Part shown: one piece after another, positions 25,301 through 37,663 of the stretch | Layout: the number at the start of each line of letters is the position of its first letter | Position numbering within the stretch: position 1 is the first letter of the stretch | Assembly: GCA_963556145.1 (NCBI GenBank) | Contig: OY744462.1 | Span: 1,736,001-1,800,000 of the forward strand | Source of the DNA: Hygrocybe punicea | Lineage: Eukaryota > Basidiomycota > Agaricomycetes > Agaricales > Hygrophoraceae | Direction of reading: 5' to 3' | Length of the DNA: 64,000 nucleotides | Translations under genes and position numbers: made by a program | The notes under the pieces: generated by a model | Database searches by the model: none | What the model saw: only the letters and a program-made list of their open reading frames with translations | Told to the model about the DNA's origin: nothing

Positions 25301-27526
25301 TCAATGCGGTCGTGGTTCATGGTGACGATATCGACGGGCTTCAGGGCTGGCAATGGGATCAGAGTAGGTCTTGCTCTTCCACCACAGTCATTATTAATGA
25401 TATCTGAACACGGCGAATGGCAGTTTTCAGTAAATCGGAAATTGTCTTTGCTAGAACTTCTCCCCAGCATAAATTAGAGATCGGTCAGTCATCTAATTGT
25501 TAATCTGCTATGGTTTTCGATCGACTTATAACGACCTAGTTAAACGTGCGCAGGCCTTGGGTCATATCGTTGGCGTGTAAGTGCTTGCCCTCGTGTACAT
25601 TCTTCTGTATTGATGACCACTAGTACTGGTGATGGAGTGAACGACTCGCCGGCTCTAAAGAAAGTTTGTTGCTTTGCCCATGTCATCAATGTACCTTCGT
25701 TAAGAGTCTTTAGGCGGATTTGGGAATTGCGATGAACGTTTCTGGGTCAGATGTATCAAAGGAAGCGGCAAACATGATACTCCTAGGTAAATCTCGATTT
25801 TATTCATGGAAATTGTATTACTGACCGGGGTTCAATAGATGATAACTTTGCATCCACTGTTAGTGAGTAGACATGCCTTTCTGTTTGGGATATCACTCAT
25901 CACCCTCCAGAGGGTGTCGCTGAGGGTCGTCAGATTTTTGTCAACCTGAAACGGTCCATCCAGTTAGCCTTGTCGCCGTTTACTCATTTTGCTACATTTC
26001 ACCATGTCTTCTCAGATACACCATGACACACATTACTCCCGAAGTCATTCCTCAACTTCTATGTGCGTCCTTCTAATAATACATCACATTGCCGATGTCA
26101 CTGGTATATTTTCAGATGTCGTCATTCCTATCCCTCTGCCATTGTCGGCCATTCTCATCCTGGTGATTGGTATGCAGTTATCTTGGCCTCGGGACGGTTG
26201 TAGCTTCATACTGAGTCCTCGCATCAGATCTTGGTTTCGAGTTGTTGATTGCCGTGAGTAAGTCTCTTTATCCATTGTGGCGAGATTCTCATTCGGTTCC
26301 GTAGCTTTCCTTTGCATGGGATCAGCCCGAGACGGCTGATGGTCTCATGCGCATGAGTCCCCGTAAACCTGGTCAGCATTATACTGATTCTGCTTATTTT
26401 CAATATCCGTTCATACCCGCCTGCAGTAAACGAGCAGTCGATTTTATCACTCAAGAAACGTGCACTTCGCCGCACGAAGACCCTTGCACGCGACCCTGAA
26501 ACGCAAGAAGTCATTCGGCCAAATGCTATTTCGCGCTTTATTTCGAAACTCAAGGCTCCTTTCACACGGTCGTTCTGGGAAGACGCGTTTGAAGGGACAG
26601 AGAACGAAACGCTCGTCGACAGCAAGCTTTTAAGTTACTCTTACCTCGAAGCAGGACTTATAGAGACGATGGCATGGCAAGTTATTAACGCCGGCTGGGT
26701 TGAGAGCATATTATATTGATCGCTCCTTCTAACCAGCATGGTGTCTTACTTTGTTGTATTTTACAAGCAAGGATTCTCGCCGAGTGATTTACGCAGGGCT
26801 CAGAAAGCTGATGGTGAGTGGAACCATCGCGATTGCCCTGGATGTTTGGCCTAAACAAACCGAACAGTACATCCAGCTTACTTCACCAAGGGAGCTCCCG
26901 ATTTTGTGAACTATCGCGGACAATCAATCAGCGCTGCAAAACAGGTCGATGCGTTTGGCCAGGCTCAGTCCATTGGTGAGGACCGTTTTCCACTTCACGA
27001 CTAGTCACTAAGAGTCCAATGTACCAAAGTTTACCTTGCCATTTTCATCACACAATGTTTCAACGTTTGTTTTTTGTTTCTTTCCCCAAGCCATCAGATG
27101 TATTAACGTCGCTGCTCAGGTATTCGCTGTCAAAGCTAGGTTCTCTTTCCCTTTCGGCAGGCGCATCGTCGGGAACAAATACAACTTTTATGGCATCTTG
27201 GCCGGGGCGTGTCTTGGAATGTTTATCGTGTATACGCCCCCCCTTCACGTGGTTTTCGGCGGCTCTTACCGACTCTCGCCATTGTACTGGCTCATTTCAT
27301 TTGGATTCGGTGTGCTCCTCCTCGTTTGGGCGAGCATCCGGGTCCTTTTGTTGCGCAAATCAATTGAGCACCAAAGGGTTAAGGATATCACGGGATTGAT
27401 GATGTGTAAGTGCTGACCATTCTTGTCGCATGAGGCATTGGTTCTAATGCTGTGTTATCCTTTACTGACAGTCCCGACGATGAGGACGATGAGTATGCGG
27501 AATCGAGAAAAGCCATGACGACTTGA
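22335..27526 (+). CDS. P-type ATPase of the Na+/K+-ATPase alpha (IIC) type
   Basis: A gene with many short introns. The N-terminus carries HVDLQEHRFSFLELE and GLSTEEAAIRLARDG...NVLTPPKKK, typical of the cation ATPase N domain. Landmarks follow in order: actuator TGES at 23317-23328; VPEGLP in M4 at about 23884; phosphorylation site DKTGT at 24169-24183; nucleotide-binding KGAPERVL at about 24730; MVTGDHPKTA near 25120-25195, split by an intron; TGDGVNDSPALKKAD at about 25622-25700; and, across an intron, KRSIQYTMTHITPEVIP into M5-M6. The C-terminal half gives the remaining helices, ending with LYWLISFGFGVLLLVWASI and an acidic tail (PDDEDDEYAESRK). It should exchange Na+ and K+ at the plasma membrane. 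It is distinct from fungal ENA-type pumps, and no beta subunit was seen here. I see no break in the key motifs. Confidence 0.93.
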
Positions 27527-28078
27527 TCTTTTTCTTTGGGAGTAGGAACTGCTTTTCTGATTCGGTTTCTTTCCCCCTCACTTTGGTTTGTTCTTGACGT
27601 CCATGCGTTCCGATACATGAGTGAATGCAACATGAGTTGGTACATGAATGCTATGAGTTCTTTTCCCTTGCGCATATTATAAAATAAGCCCACGAAGCCT
27701 TGGGATCATTCATTATGGCCTTGAATCAAATTTTGCAGGTCATTCAAGTTGCACGGCCCCGGGGTGGTTCCAGATGGAGATCAAGTTGGCAAGTGCAGAC
27801 CTGAAGGGCGTAAGTCGTTTCCTCCGAAGTAATGAAGTTGGTTCCTCCGGAATTACGAAGAGCTGATGAAATGACTTCACCCGCGAGATTTTGACATTAG
27901 GAGGCACATTGTTGACTGCTGGGGTGACTTGCCCACGTACCTGCTAGCCCTGATGCAAGGAGTAATGAAATTGTCGATGAGGCTCGTACTATAGCTAGTA
28001 GTGGTTATTTTGATAAGGTTCTTCTACCTAAGACCTAGGCGTCTTGGCTTACCTGCTCATCATACATATAAATTCCTC
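27527..28078. other. Intergenic region
   Basis: Contains the 3' UTR of the ATPase and the promoter of the BTB gene. No other feature was recognised. Confidence 0.5.
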
Positions 28079-29134
28079 ATGTCAGACCGTCAGCCCGCCA
28101 TTGTGACCTCTGCCCAAGCCCCATTCGATAAATCGAACGCAGATATCATACTCCGGTCATCGGATAACGTCGATTTTCGTGTTTTCAAAATCTGTTTGTC
28201 CCTCGCATCCCCCGTGAGCCCCGTCTTCGACAGTATGTTTACTTTACCACAACCGAGGAGCAACGAGGTTCGTGACACGAAGGACAACTTGCCAGTCATT
28301 CCGATGTCAGAACCCAGTAGTGTCATTGAGGCGTTGTTGAGGTTTTGCTACCCAAGGTGGTATGAAGCGCCGGTGCTGAATACCTTGGAAGAATTACGGC
28401 CAGTATTGGAGGCGACCATCAAGTACGGTATGGATGGTGTGTTGAACAGCGTTGAAGAGATGTTGATGGCACCTCGATTTGTCGAGGATGAGGTTGGCCA
28501 CCTGCGCGTATTCGGTATCGCCCTCCACTATGGATTGAAAGAAGCGGCGTCGGTGGCGATGCGTCAAACTCGACACTACCCGTTGGCTGGACGACCGTAT
28601 ATCAAGGAACTAGACCATATCTCACCCAGAACCTATCACCAACTCTTCGATTATCATTGGCGATGTTCTACAGCTGTCGCACCACTTGCTACGCCCTCTA
28701 GGGATTGGATCATCTCCTTGTTGGAGAAAATTCCGACCTGCGCACCATGCATGGAAGACACGATAAAGGATAGGCCCGGGTCTTCACTCCGCAAATACCC
28801 GCCGAAATATTGGCTAGAATATGTCGAAAAGGTCGCGGCAGCGTTGAGGGAACGACCTTGTGGTGCGACCGTGACTGCACTGGGCGACTGGGCGACTAGT
28901 AAGGTGCTGCTTAATAATGGGTGCCAGGCATGTTTCTCTGCAAAGAACATTGACATGATGAGTGAATTCACGGAGGCATTTGCCAAGGAGATTGAAGCCG
29001 CTACTTTGGCTGTAAGTCATGGCATAAACCGTGAACATAAATGTCTTTGATTTTCAAGTTCTTTACAGGTCGAACTGAGACTCGACTTCGAGCTCTATGA
29101 AAGAAACATGGGTGCGACTGAAATGGGAACCTGA
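28079..29134 (+). CDS. BTB/POZ domain protein
   Basis: Two exons (28079-29011 and 29069-29134) give 332 residues. The N-terminal third is a fungal BTB domain: SNADIILRSSDNVDFRVFKI, LSLASPVFxxMF-type core (LASPVSPVFDSMFTLPQP), then PVIPMSEPSSVIEALLRFCYP. The remainder is helical (LEATIKYGMDGVLNSVEEML). It belongs to a large, lineage-expanded Agaricomycete family. BTB domains mediate dimerisation and often cullin-3 binding, but no partner can be read here. The last exon adds an acidic tail ending MGATEMGT. Confidence 0.88.
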
Positions 29135-29812
29135 AGTGTCCCCTTTCCTTTTCAACATCTTGGCCAGGTGCGACGAGCGGAAGAATAACACTCTCTGACC
29201 ATTCTATGTTTCTACGGGTGTGCCGAAGACTGTAAACCTTATCAGAATCGGATTATTTAAAAATGCAGCAGACTCGACCACGCCCCTTTTCTAAATAGGT
29301 TCAGAAAGCAGGGGTTTTCATTTCGGATCATGATCACACCGACAGCGTCATCATATCCAATACACGAACGACCGCCTGAACGATGTCCCGTACCGTTCAG
29401 AAAGCGATACGAAGCGTCATCGACGGCTACGAACACGCCCGACAGAACGGGCAGCACCACCCCCGCCGTCACCGTTGCGTACAGTCTGTCAGTCGAGTTT
29501 GACGAATTCGAAGTCAAGCTGGGAGGGACTGATGCTGAAGATGGGTGAGGTGGACACGGCGTGTGAAGACGCGGCGGTCATGGATAGGAGTTTGTGAGGG
29601 GCCGCCGTAGGAGAGGAGTAGACGTTAAGATAGACCGGATAGGGAGTGAAGGACGATGGGGGTGGCGAGGATGGGAGATCCTGGTGCGTCGGCCATAACA
29701 GCGAATGTTATTTATGTAACAAGCAAACAACAATCACAGCTACCAGCACTACGTTGTAGCTATGGCCAACCAACATTTTATACATGGTACAAAGACGGAG
29801 ACTATTAAATAA
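29135..29812. other. Intergenic region
   Basis: No gene recognised. The minus strand has an open Ser/Pro-rich stretch near 29500-29680 without a clear start or splice pattern. Confidence 0.4.
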
Positions 29813-31180
29813 TCATACAGCGAATAGCTCACCAAAGTCCAGGTCCGATAGCAGTGCTCGCTCATCGATGCCCGTACCATCACCAACAGGCACTCCCATC
29901 CACGGCGGCGTGCTGAAACTGCTAGTGGAACTGGAATTCGGGAAATCCTCACAGCCAAAGTATCCCAGCCCGTGCTCGGGTATAATAGGGCCAGGTTCTT
30001 GTGTATATGTCAGTGCGTCGTTATCACTGTGGGGTATAAGCCTGGACCTGGACGGGAATTGATAACCGTAATCGGTTTCGGGTTGAAGTTGTTCGTTAAA
30101 GCTCCACTGGGCTACGTCGTGCGGGTAATATTGCCCGTGTGGTGCTTGGATGGAATGTGGAGTATACGGTGGTGGTGTTTTATATCGGAAGGGTGGTGAA
30201 GGATGGTGAAGGTTGTATTGGGATGTGGGTTCCAGCATTGGCGGGAATTCTGGTGGAGTCAACGTCGCCGCCGCTAAGGATGAAGAATCGCTGTTCCAGA
30301 GGCTGCCTGTGGTTTGTAAGGAGGGCTGCGTGTACATGGGCTGAGGGGCGATTGGCTCATCGATCTCGGCGGACAGCCATTCGGGATCTGACATGGTCCG
30401 CCACGGTTCTGCATTGGAATTCCTCAACCAGGGCTGGTACTCTGTTCCAAGGAGGGGAACAGAGGCAGATCTCCGACGTGCGGCTTTAACTGATATGTCG
30501 TCCCGGTCAGGTGCGGAGGGTGGTTGAGATTCAGAGAACCTCCTCGCCTCACAGCGCTGCAATCCCAAACTGTTGTGCTCTGCGCGGATGTGATCCGGGA
30601 TCATTGCATCTGTGGCGCTTGAGCCCGACTTCTTGACGTCCAGCCACGGACGAGAATTGCGCCTGACGGGTGTCTGTCGCTTCACGGGGCGGAAGCGGTA
30701 GTTCGGATTCAGGTATTCGTGCCTCTCCTTTTCTAGCCTTGCAAGTTCAGCGAAGTGTTTACGATCATCTTCCGAGAGTTGTTTCCACGCCTCACTGGCA
30801 CGCTTGGAGAGTGTCTTCACGGCGGTGTCGGAGTCGAGTGTGCGACTTCTTGCCTTGGAGTTGGAGTGCTCGCGAGCGTATTGGCAGCGGAATATGATAA
30901 AGGAGTTGCGGGGGCGGGGGACCCAGAATGGATCGCGCTCGAGGTTTCGCTGTATCCGGCGGTCGCTGGAACCCCCATGTCCTGAATCTGTAGAAGCTTG
31001 GCGGGAAGATATGCTTGATGAGACAGAGACTGGGGAGGATGCTTCAGGGTCTGGTTTGTTGTAGAAGGGGTAGAATGGGGAGAGTGGGGAAAGGCTTGGG
31101 GGCAACTTGCTCTCGAAGGGGAATGGGAGGACGGGGTCGTCACCATCTGAGGCCAGCAGCTGAGTCCTGACGGTGGGCAT
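29813..31180 (-). CDS. HMG-box transcription factor
   Basis: A single 455-residue exon. The HMG box spans about residues 85-165: WVPRPRNSFIIFRCQYAREH, then TLSKRASEAWKQLSEDD and FAELARLEKERHEYLNPNYR. The RPRNSFIIFR start is the sequence-specific MATA_HMG/SOX-like type found in fungal mating-type and fruiting regulators. The rest is Ser/Pro-rich with aromatic patches (PPFRYKTPPPYTPH), likely disordered or activating. A TTTATA element at 31219-31224 (TATAAA on the minus strand) lies about 40 bp upstream of the ATG. It may control sexual development, but no mating-type partner gene is nearby, so that is inference. Confidence 0.92.
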   Translation of the reverse strand: MPTVRTQLLASDGDDPVLPFPFESKLPPSLSPLSPFYPFYNKPDPEASSPVSVSSSISSRQASTDSGHGGSSDRRIQRNLERDPFWVPRPRNSFIIFRCQYAREHSNSKARSRTLDSDTAVKTLSKRASEAWKQLSEDDRKHFAELARLEKERHEYLNPNYRFRPVKRQTPVRRNSRPWLDVKKSGSSATDAMIPDHIRAEHNSLGLQRCEARRFSESQPPSAPDRDDISVKAARRRSASVPLLGTEYQPWLRNSNAEPWRTMSDPEWLSAEIDEPIAPQPMYTQPSLQTTGSLWNSDSSSLAAATLTPPEFPPMLEPTSQYNLHHPSPPFRYKTPPPYTPHSIQAPHGQYYPHDVAQWSFNEQLQPETDYGYQFPSRSRLIPHSDNDALTYTQEPGPIIPEHGLGYFGCEDFPNSSSTSSFSTPPWMGVPVGDGTGIDERALLSDLDFGELFAV

Positions 31181-31218
31181 GGTCTCGGTTTTCCCAGGCC
31201 CAATACGCTTGTCCGGGT

Positions 31219-31224
31219 TTTATA
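31219..31224 (-). promoter_or_regulatory. TATA box of the HMG-box gene
   Basis: TATAAA on the minus strand, about 40 bp upstream of the ATG at 31180. Confidence 0.5.
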
Positions 31225-31680
31225 AATTTATTTTTGAGCGGGTGAGCACCGTCGTCTATTGTCCAGGTTAGAAATCTCAGATCTGGTTTACGATCGATCA
31301 TGATCGACTTCGGTGCCGAACTATTTTCAGGGGTACATAACTTTATTTATTATTTTAAGAAATTAAGGTTAGGAAGGATAACCCTAATTGGCACGTGATA
31401 ATAGTCACGTATGTCACATGTCACACTTTTTTTTTGTCACATCAGTCACGAGCCCACAACCGGCTTTGGTCGCATGCCCCCATGAGCTTGAAGCTGCACC
31501 TCTGAAAGTCGTTGTCGTTGTTCACCAACACCCAGTCTGAAATCTGGGTTGTGCTCTAGCATTCCTGCTTAGTTTTCTTGATATCCGCTGGAGTTCCTGG
31601 AGACACTGCCTGCTATCAGTACCCCTTGTTAATCATTCCTCGGACGGACGGAAAAACATCAAATATAGAACGCAAAAACG
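31225..31680. other. Divergent intergenic region
   Basis: Separates the HMG gene from the plus-strand membrane-protein gene. It contains a cluster of CACGTGA and GTCAC(A/G) half-sites at 31390-31450 that could bind bHLH-type factors. No ORF was recognised. Confidence 0.4.
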
Positions 31681-32596
31681 ATGCCCCAGCTACTTGATCT
31701 ATCGCTCTTGCGAGCTTTTTCTCGGGTTTCCAACGTAGAGAAGCGTGAGGTTCCCAAAATAAATGGGTCGGAAGGCGGTAAGTAATCGTATCCATCAATA
31801 CAGCAAGCGTTATGCTGATGGTAAGTTCCATTTAGGATTCATTGCCCTCATCGTGTGTCTCGTCGCCATCATTATGGTGTCTTGCACTGCCGTATTCTTC
31901 CTCCTACGGAACCACGAACCATCCGAGCAAGACCACGCATACCGCCAGCGCAGCCGCCGCCACCAACACCAATCTGTGCCCGTCTCACCAGACTTCAACT
32001 ACAGCCCCTCCGCAGCCATTCCGCCGCCCACCGCTAAACTCGGCTGGTCATCTATCTTTACCCGCGGAGGCAGCGAGAAAAATGGACGAAATCTACGCTC
32101 CGGAGGGCACGGATGGGTGCAAGCTGGTTCGGGAGATTGGGATTCTGAGGACGAAAGCCGGGGAGGGAAACAGCTACTAACGATCCCGGAGATGGGAGAG
32201 GGGCCGCAGCAAGTCAGGAGTCCGCCCATCGCTGCCTTCCCAAAGTCTTCTGACGCGGCGCCCGCGCCCTTTCGGCCACCCCATACTGCGCAGTACTCGC
32301 TCTCAGACTCGACTTCGAGCGTTCATTTCGACGCCCGTCATTCTGGTGGGATGTACAGCCCGGTATCACCGTTCCCTGCCTCTATTCCAATGACAGCCGC
32401 GCGCTGGCCTCCCTCGCCGACGTCTTCACCGCCCTCGCCGATACCTATCATCCGTTCTGGGTCGCCTGAACCTATACCTGGCAGCGTAGATGATACGCAC
32501 GCCTTATCCTACAAGGAGGAGCGAAAGGACTCAGGCCAGTCTGGTGTATCAGTCTGGACGTTCCAAGGGGGCACGAAATTCATTGAAGCCCTTTAA
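31681..32596 (+). CDS. Small single-pass membrane protein, Pro/Ser-rich tail
   Basis: Exons 31681-31777 and 31836-32596, joined over a 58-bp intron, give 285 residues starting MPQLLDLSLLRAF. This start is preferred over an unspliced ATG at 31763, which would translate through a good GT-AG intron. One transmembrane helix follows at about residue 34-58 (IALIVCLVAIIMVSCTAVFFLL). The cytoplasmic or lumenal tail is His/Arg-rich, then Ser/Pro-rich (PSPTSSPPSPIPI). The family is unknown to me. The short N-terminus with the helix soon after suggests a type III or signal-anchored protein. Confidence 0.75.
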
Positions 32597-35269
32597 ACTT
32601 TTTTTGTTTCTTTTTTGTTTCTTTTTCCGCCATTGGAATCTGTACATGTACCGCGCTAATGTCGGGGTGTGGATTCATATGTTTGCCTTGTGTTGTAACC
32701 GGATGGACTAGCATTACCACTTTGGCTGCTTTGAAACTTTCCCACACAAACTTCAAACAATTGCAGTGATTCAAAATCTTGGAACACAACGATTATCTGT
32801 CATGTCCCACGTTTCTTTTTCCATGATCAGACACAACAATGGTCCTTCCAAACATTCCCCATTGTCCATCGGATTTGACTGGAACGTTAGTACTGCCTTC
32901 GTGAGCACCGGCTGATCACATCAGAGCGCGCTATTGTTCATACGTGTAATAACAGAAAGAACTCACAGCCGGAAGCTGCGGTAGAAACCTACGAAGAAAG
33001 CATTGATGTACTTGGCATAGTATATCGCGGACCAGTGTCTTCAGCCCAGGACACAGGACAGGTAAAAAAGACCAGACGTGATCGCCTGGATAATCGTAGC
33101 CTGAAGGCGGATTGGGTGAATAATAAACATTCCATAAAGCTCGTGGTGGCCGTCGTCGTCTCGAAGCACTTGCTCTTGTACAACAGCCAATCTGCCCGCC
33201 TTTGTGAACACTCCTGTATCTGTTTCCACCTCCCGTCCAGCACAATTCCGAGCTGTATTCTTCCTCAAATCGAACCGAGTTCAATCGTACGGACAACGAG
33301 TGCCGTGATATCTGCCGTTGGTAGGTCAGTTTGGATGAATGGATGAACCTTAACTGACGATGTGTAGACCAACCGAAAAGATAGCGATTTCTGCCAGGCC
33401 TAGGACGATGACAGCGCCATGCCCGAGCTTCTGACCAGGAGATATTACCAAAACAGAAAAACCATGAACGAGAAAAAAGCAGAACAAGGACGAAAAAAGG
33501 TGCACAAAACGCAAATGATAAACCTCGGCGCATCCAAGGGACAAAGCACACAACAGATGTTCCGCCGAACATTCATCACCAAACACCTTACTGTAGCCCC
33601 AAACGAATATCGCCGCTCCGCCAACATCCCGTCAGAAATCCCGTGTGTCCTATGCGAGGGTAGCAGCAGCACCAAGTTCGCGAGACACAACAGCCATAAC
33701 GGTACCACCCGGCACCACCGAGTCCAACCACGAAGAAGGTAAATGCGAGCGTTCAATGCCCGCGTCCGAGTCGCCCCACGTCTACTTTAGGCGGATAGAC
33801 CAACGGTCATCCCGAACCAGCTGCGTGTCACAACTGACGTCAACCCGCGAAACACCACGAAAGCTCGAGGCTGTCTCGGCGTACTTGGACCATAAGGATG
33901 CGGGTGCCTCGGGGGGGTATACGGGGGGTTTGGCTGCGGGATTCGACCACAACCACCTGGAGAATGACCGTCAGTCCTGGAAGAGACCGAGATCCTAACT
34001 TGACCAGGCTGGACACGGAAAATCGCCATTGGTCTTGTGGAAGCCCACCGCGCTTATATGTCCCTTCCCGCCGGCTGATTCTTGGCTGGGTCCATATCCA
34101 TACTCGCATTGTTGGAAAGAATCCTTCAACGCGTTGGTGAGGGCATTGGAGCCTCGTTGTTTGCCTTGCTGTACCCATCCGTAATGGAATAGCAAACTAG
34201 CGGCAGATATATTGTCGCCCCACATTCCGAGCTGCCAAATGTCCGAAGCCATTCATAAGCTCTTGACACGCTTCCTGAGCGAACGGGGGTGGAGCTCGTC
34301 CGAGTCGATGTGCAGGAAGTGATTGTTTGCCATCCCATATGAAATATTTGAGTGCACCACCCTGGTCTGTGGCGAAATACTGACCTCAAAGCATCACACT
34401 CGAGCATTCGCATCTGGAGATTTGTCAACCATGTGAGTCCCCTACAAACCTATTCCTCTCGACGCTACGCACCCGCACCACCCTGCCACTCGCCGTTCCT
34501 TCAGCCGCGCAATCATAGACTGCCTCATCTTGTGTCTCGGAATCCCGCATTTCCCTCTCGAACGCCCGTCGACGTTGCGAGCAGACGGAAAATGGGTGCA
34601 GGGCCAAAGCTTATTCTCCGGGCTTGCGCCTGCTTCGTGGTGCGAACTAGGAAATTCTGGGTATTTTGTTTCGAGTTGTTTCGACGATGTTCTGTTCAAA
34701 GCTTGCAGGCAGTGGCCTTGTACTTCCCAGTGCCAATGCCCACTGATTATCTTTCCCTCTCGGAGTAGCCTGAGGATCATTTGGCGTGAGATCCAGTTCC
34801 GCGAATATTCGAAAGAAGGGCACTCTCCAACGTTAACGCAGATGCTGAGAGGCTCGCATCTGCAAAGCTGGATATTAGGGCCAGATGCAGCAAGACTCTC
34901 TATAGAGACTGACCACTTATGTCACCGAAACTCGAAGCTTTCAGATCCACTTACGAGCATCACTGGACTGAATCACTTCATCTCAAAATGTCAAGTCTGA
35001 ACAAACAACCTAAAATTACGAGATAAGAGCACAATAATATCAACCAAAGCAAGACCAGGCCACCAGTGGCCTCTAGTACCAGGTGGACCGTCGACAAGTG
35101 AATGCTAAGTATGCAGGTAGTGCATTGTCTAACCCAACTGCTCACCATCTCAGATGCTACGGTGGCAGCAGCCCCTCGGGTCACTCAGGACAACAACTGA
35201 TATTCGGTTCCATTACCGACGTCGGGAAGACAGCGGGCTCAGACGGTAATTTACGTGGCTGGAGTTGCT
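32597..35269. other. Unresolved region with coding-like fragments, mainly minus strand
   Basis: Several minus-strand stretches look protein-like but cannot be joined with confidence. These are VVPLWLLCLANLVLLLPSH near 33700 (hydrophobic), GHGAVIVLGLAEIAIFSVGL near 33400 (hydrophobic), FTKAGRLAVVQEQVLRDDDG near 33170, and ALKYFIWDGKQSLPAHRLGR near 34340. Together they might be one or two multi-exon membrane-protein genes or pseudogenes. No family was recognised. The plus-strand ORFs here look like shadows. Confidence 0.3.
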
Positions 35270-36894
35270 TCACGGTTGGCAATGTGGCAGGGTACTTTTG
35301 ATTCGTTCGCCTGGCATGGATGATGATGCGGCACGAGAGCAGGCTATGCATCACTCGTTGAAAACTGAAAGATGCAGTAAGGAATGGTGAGATTGGGAAA
35401 TTTTCTTTATTTACTCTAGAAACGTACGTGGGGAGGAGATTTCGACTGGTCTGAATGACCCAATGTTAGTATTCAGACTTTGCCTACAGACAGCAACAAC
35501 TAACCGAACCCAAACTCAGCATCAAGACGTTAGTAAGGGATATGACTGCAGGGTATTAGGGACACAGTTATTCGATCCTTATACTGTTTGACTCACAGAA
35601 CAGACAGAGGAAAAACAGTATTCCGTCTCTGTACATGACACTGATTAATCGATTCGTGGTGCCTCCGAATTTCTTGAACACTCGGAATGCTGTCATGCCC
35701 ATGATGACTTTGGGGATTCAATTCTCATAAGGATGACTTGGGGTGCAGAAAGGCACTAAATCATACCAGTCTCCAACAGAATCAGCAGCATGAAATTGTA
35801 AAATACGATTGAAGTGCCGCCGGAGATATTGCAACCAGTGAACGACGGATACGGAGGGGGAATCACTTCCAGAATTTGATCATCAGTTCGGGCATTCTTC
35901 AACATGATGTCTACAAAATAATTACCTGTGATGTTGCGTAGATAGATCCCTATAATAGCCAGAGTTGCAACAAAGATAACCTGCCAGAGGTTATCGAATG
36001 AACTGGTTGGGAGGGCGCGGAGGGACGGCCAACATGCGTACCATGAATAGAGACAACAATACATACAGGACCTTCAGGCTTTTGGCCCACAACGCAAAGG
36101 TACGTAACACCAAAATCACTGAAATGAATCTTGAGAACCGAAAAGCTGAGGAAGGAGGGACTTGCTGACGCTCCGCAACACCGATGCCAATTGTGAGTAA
36201 CCCTGCGTGTTTATACAACAATATATTAGTTGGGGGTACTGGTGGTCGTACAACAAGGATATTTACGAACAAGATGTGGCTTTAACAGCAGGCAAACAGT
36301 GCTGGACCAGATCGAGCACCGGAATTATCACAACTAACCCAAATGGGATGGACCAATACTCACACTCATTGGTATGTGAGGGGTGATGTCAACTGGCGTA
36401 AGAATTAAGTACATTGGCTGATATGATTGAAGTTTTGCATATCTACTCACCATACACCTTCAGAGCCACGTCGACGAATGTAAGGTACCGAGATAGAAAG
36501 TAGAGGATGTCCCCGAGGTTAAGCTTTGCGTGCCAGAACAGACAGACCTTTATCGATGTATTATTCAAGAGACGGTTTTAGATGAAGTTCTGAAATCGCA
36601 TTTTCGGACCTCATCACCCAGTGTAAGGCAGTAATCATAAAACTGACGAGTGGCATCAGCAGATGTATAAGACATGTGGTAATGAAGCCCCTACCATTAA
36701 GGCCATACTAGCAACTTGACGAATGCTATGCTGTCAGAACCACGGTTGTACGCCCGTGCACACACGCAAGGTGCTCACCGACGACATACTGCAACAGATG
36801 AGGACAAATAAAGTGCAAAGTGCAGGTTGACCGAACTTACATTCGCAGTCTGGATGCGCTCAGCTTGTATGATCAAGTCCGCGCCGCCTTGCAT
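35270..36894 (-). CDS. DUF6533-type multi-pass membrane protein
   Basis: Reading the minus strand from an ATG at 36894 (MQGGADLIIQAERIQTAN) and splicing several small introns gives the family hallmark FYDYCLTLGDEV, then LFWHAKLNLGDILYFLSRYL and FVDVALKVY. Further helices are ISVILVLRTFALWAKSLKVL near 36140, IFVATLAIIGIYL near 35960, the PPPYPSFTGC loop near 35840 and LILLETVIMGMTAF at 35760-35690. The last recognised piece is YRDGILFFLCLF followed by an intron and SLTNVLMLSLGS near 35520. This matches the Agaricomycete DUF6533 family of about seven helices and unknown function. Exact exon ends and the stop are uncertain; several exons are tiny, so the copy could be damaged. Confidence 0.6.
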
Positions 36895-37663
36895 CTCCAA
36901 AAGACACTTCACTAGGCGGCAATGGAAAGACGTTTAAGTAACAACTTGAATCACCTTGATTATAATAACGAATTTGTGAAGAGGTGGTAAAAACCGTCAG
37001 GTATAGCCAATGGGCTCTACGAAATGGCTGGCACTGAGAGTCGACTTGACGTGCTGTGCACATCAAAGATATGTTCTTGTATCCATGGCATTTCGTGGGT
37101 GTCAAGCCCTTATTACACCTGTCGGCCAATAGCTGGGGTCACAGTGGTCGATTTGAGCCTGGGAGTTGATTCCAACCTGGATTATAAATAGCAGAATCAG
37201 GCCGATATCGTGCTGATGTGGTTTCCGTCTTGGCAGGGGGTTGTGTTGTGCACTTGTTGGGATTGACTGCCTTATCTGCTGGACATGGAGACCTTTCGCC
37301 TGAAAACTTCATACATACTTGAATTTCCAGCGTACATACTTACCAAACAAAGGTGAACTATTCTTGTAGTTGCGGCAGAACGCGAAACCCAGTACTGGTC
37401 ATCCAGCAACACAGTTGTTTGACCAGACGGAAGGGCGCCAAAGCATACACAGTATGCGTACCTGACCCGTACCAGCGAGACATACAAAAAATCAAATGGG
37501 CATGTGAGAGTGAAGACAGTCGTGAAAATGAATAAATGCCAGGGGATCGAATGTGATGCGAGATAGTACAATTGAGTGTCGTGATGTGGTGAAGAAAGAG
37601 TGTAAAATATAGTTTTGAGCCTGAAGCTTGTGGAGTTGGTTGTTCAGTTGTGGAAGTCGCCGT
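36895..37663. other. Intergenic region
   Basis: No recognised gene. A TTATAAATA motif at about 37183 could be a promoter element. Short ORFs on both strands lack family resemblance. Confidence 0.4.

Noticed and set aside
31763..31835. Unspliced N-terminus of the small membrane protein starting at 31763
   Set aside because: A 58-bp GT-AG intron at 31778-31835 and an upstream ATG at 31681 give a cleaner protein in frame.
37272..37571. Minus-strand ORF upstream of the DUF6533 gene as a separate gene
   Set aside because: No family resemblance and no convincing splice or start signals; composition resembles intergenic sequence.
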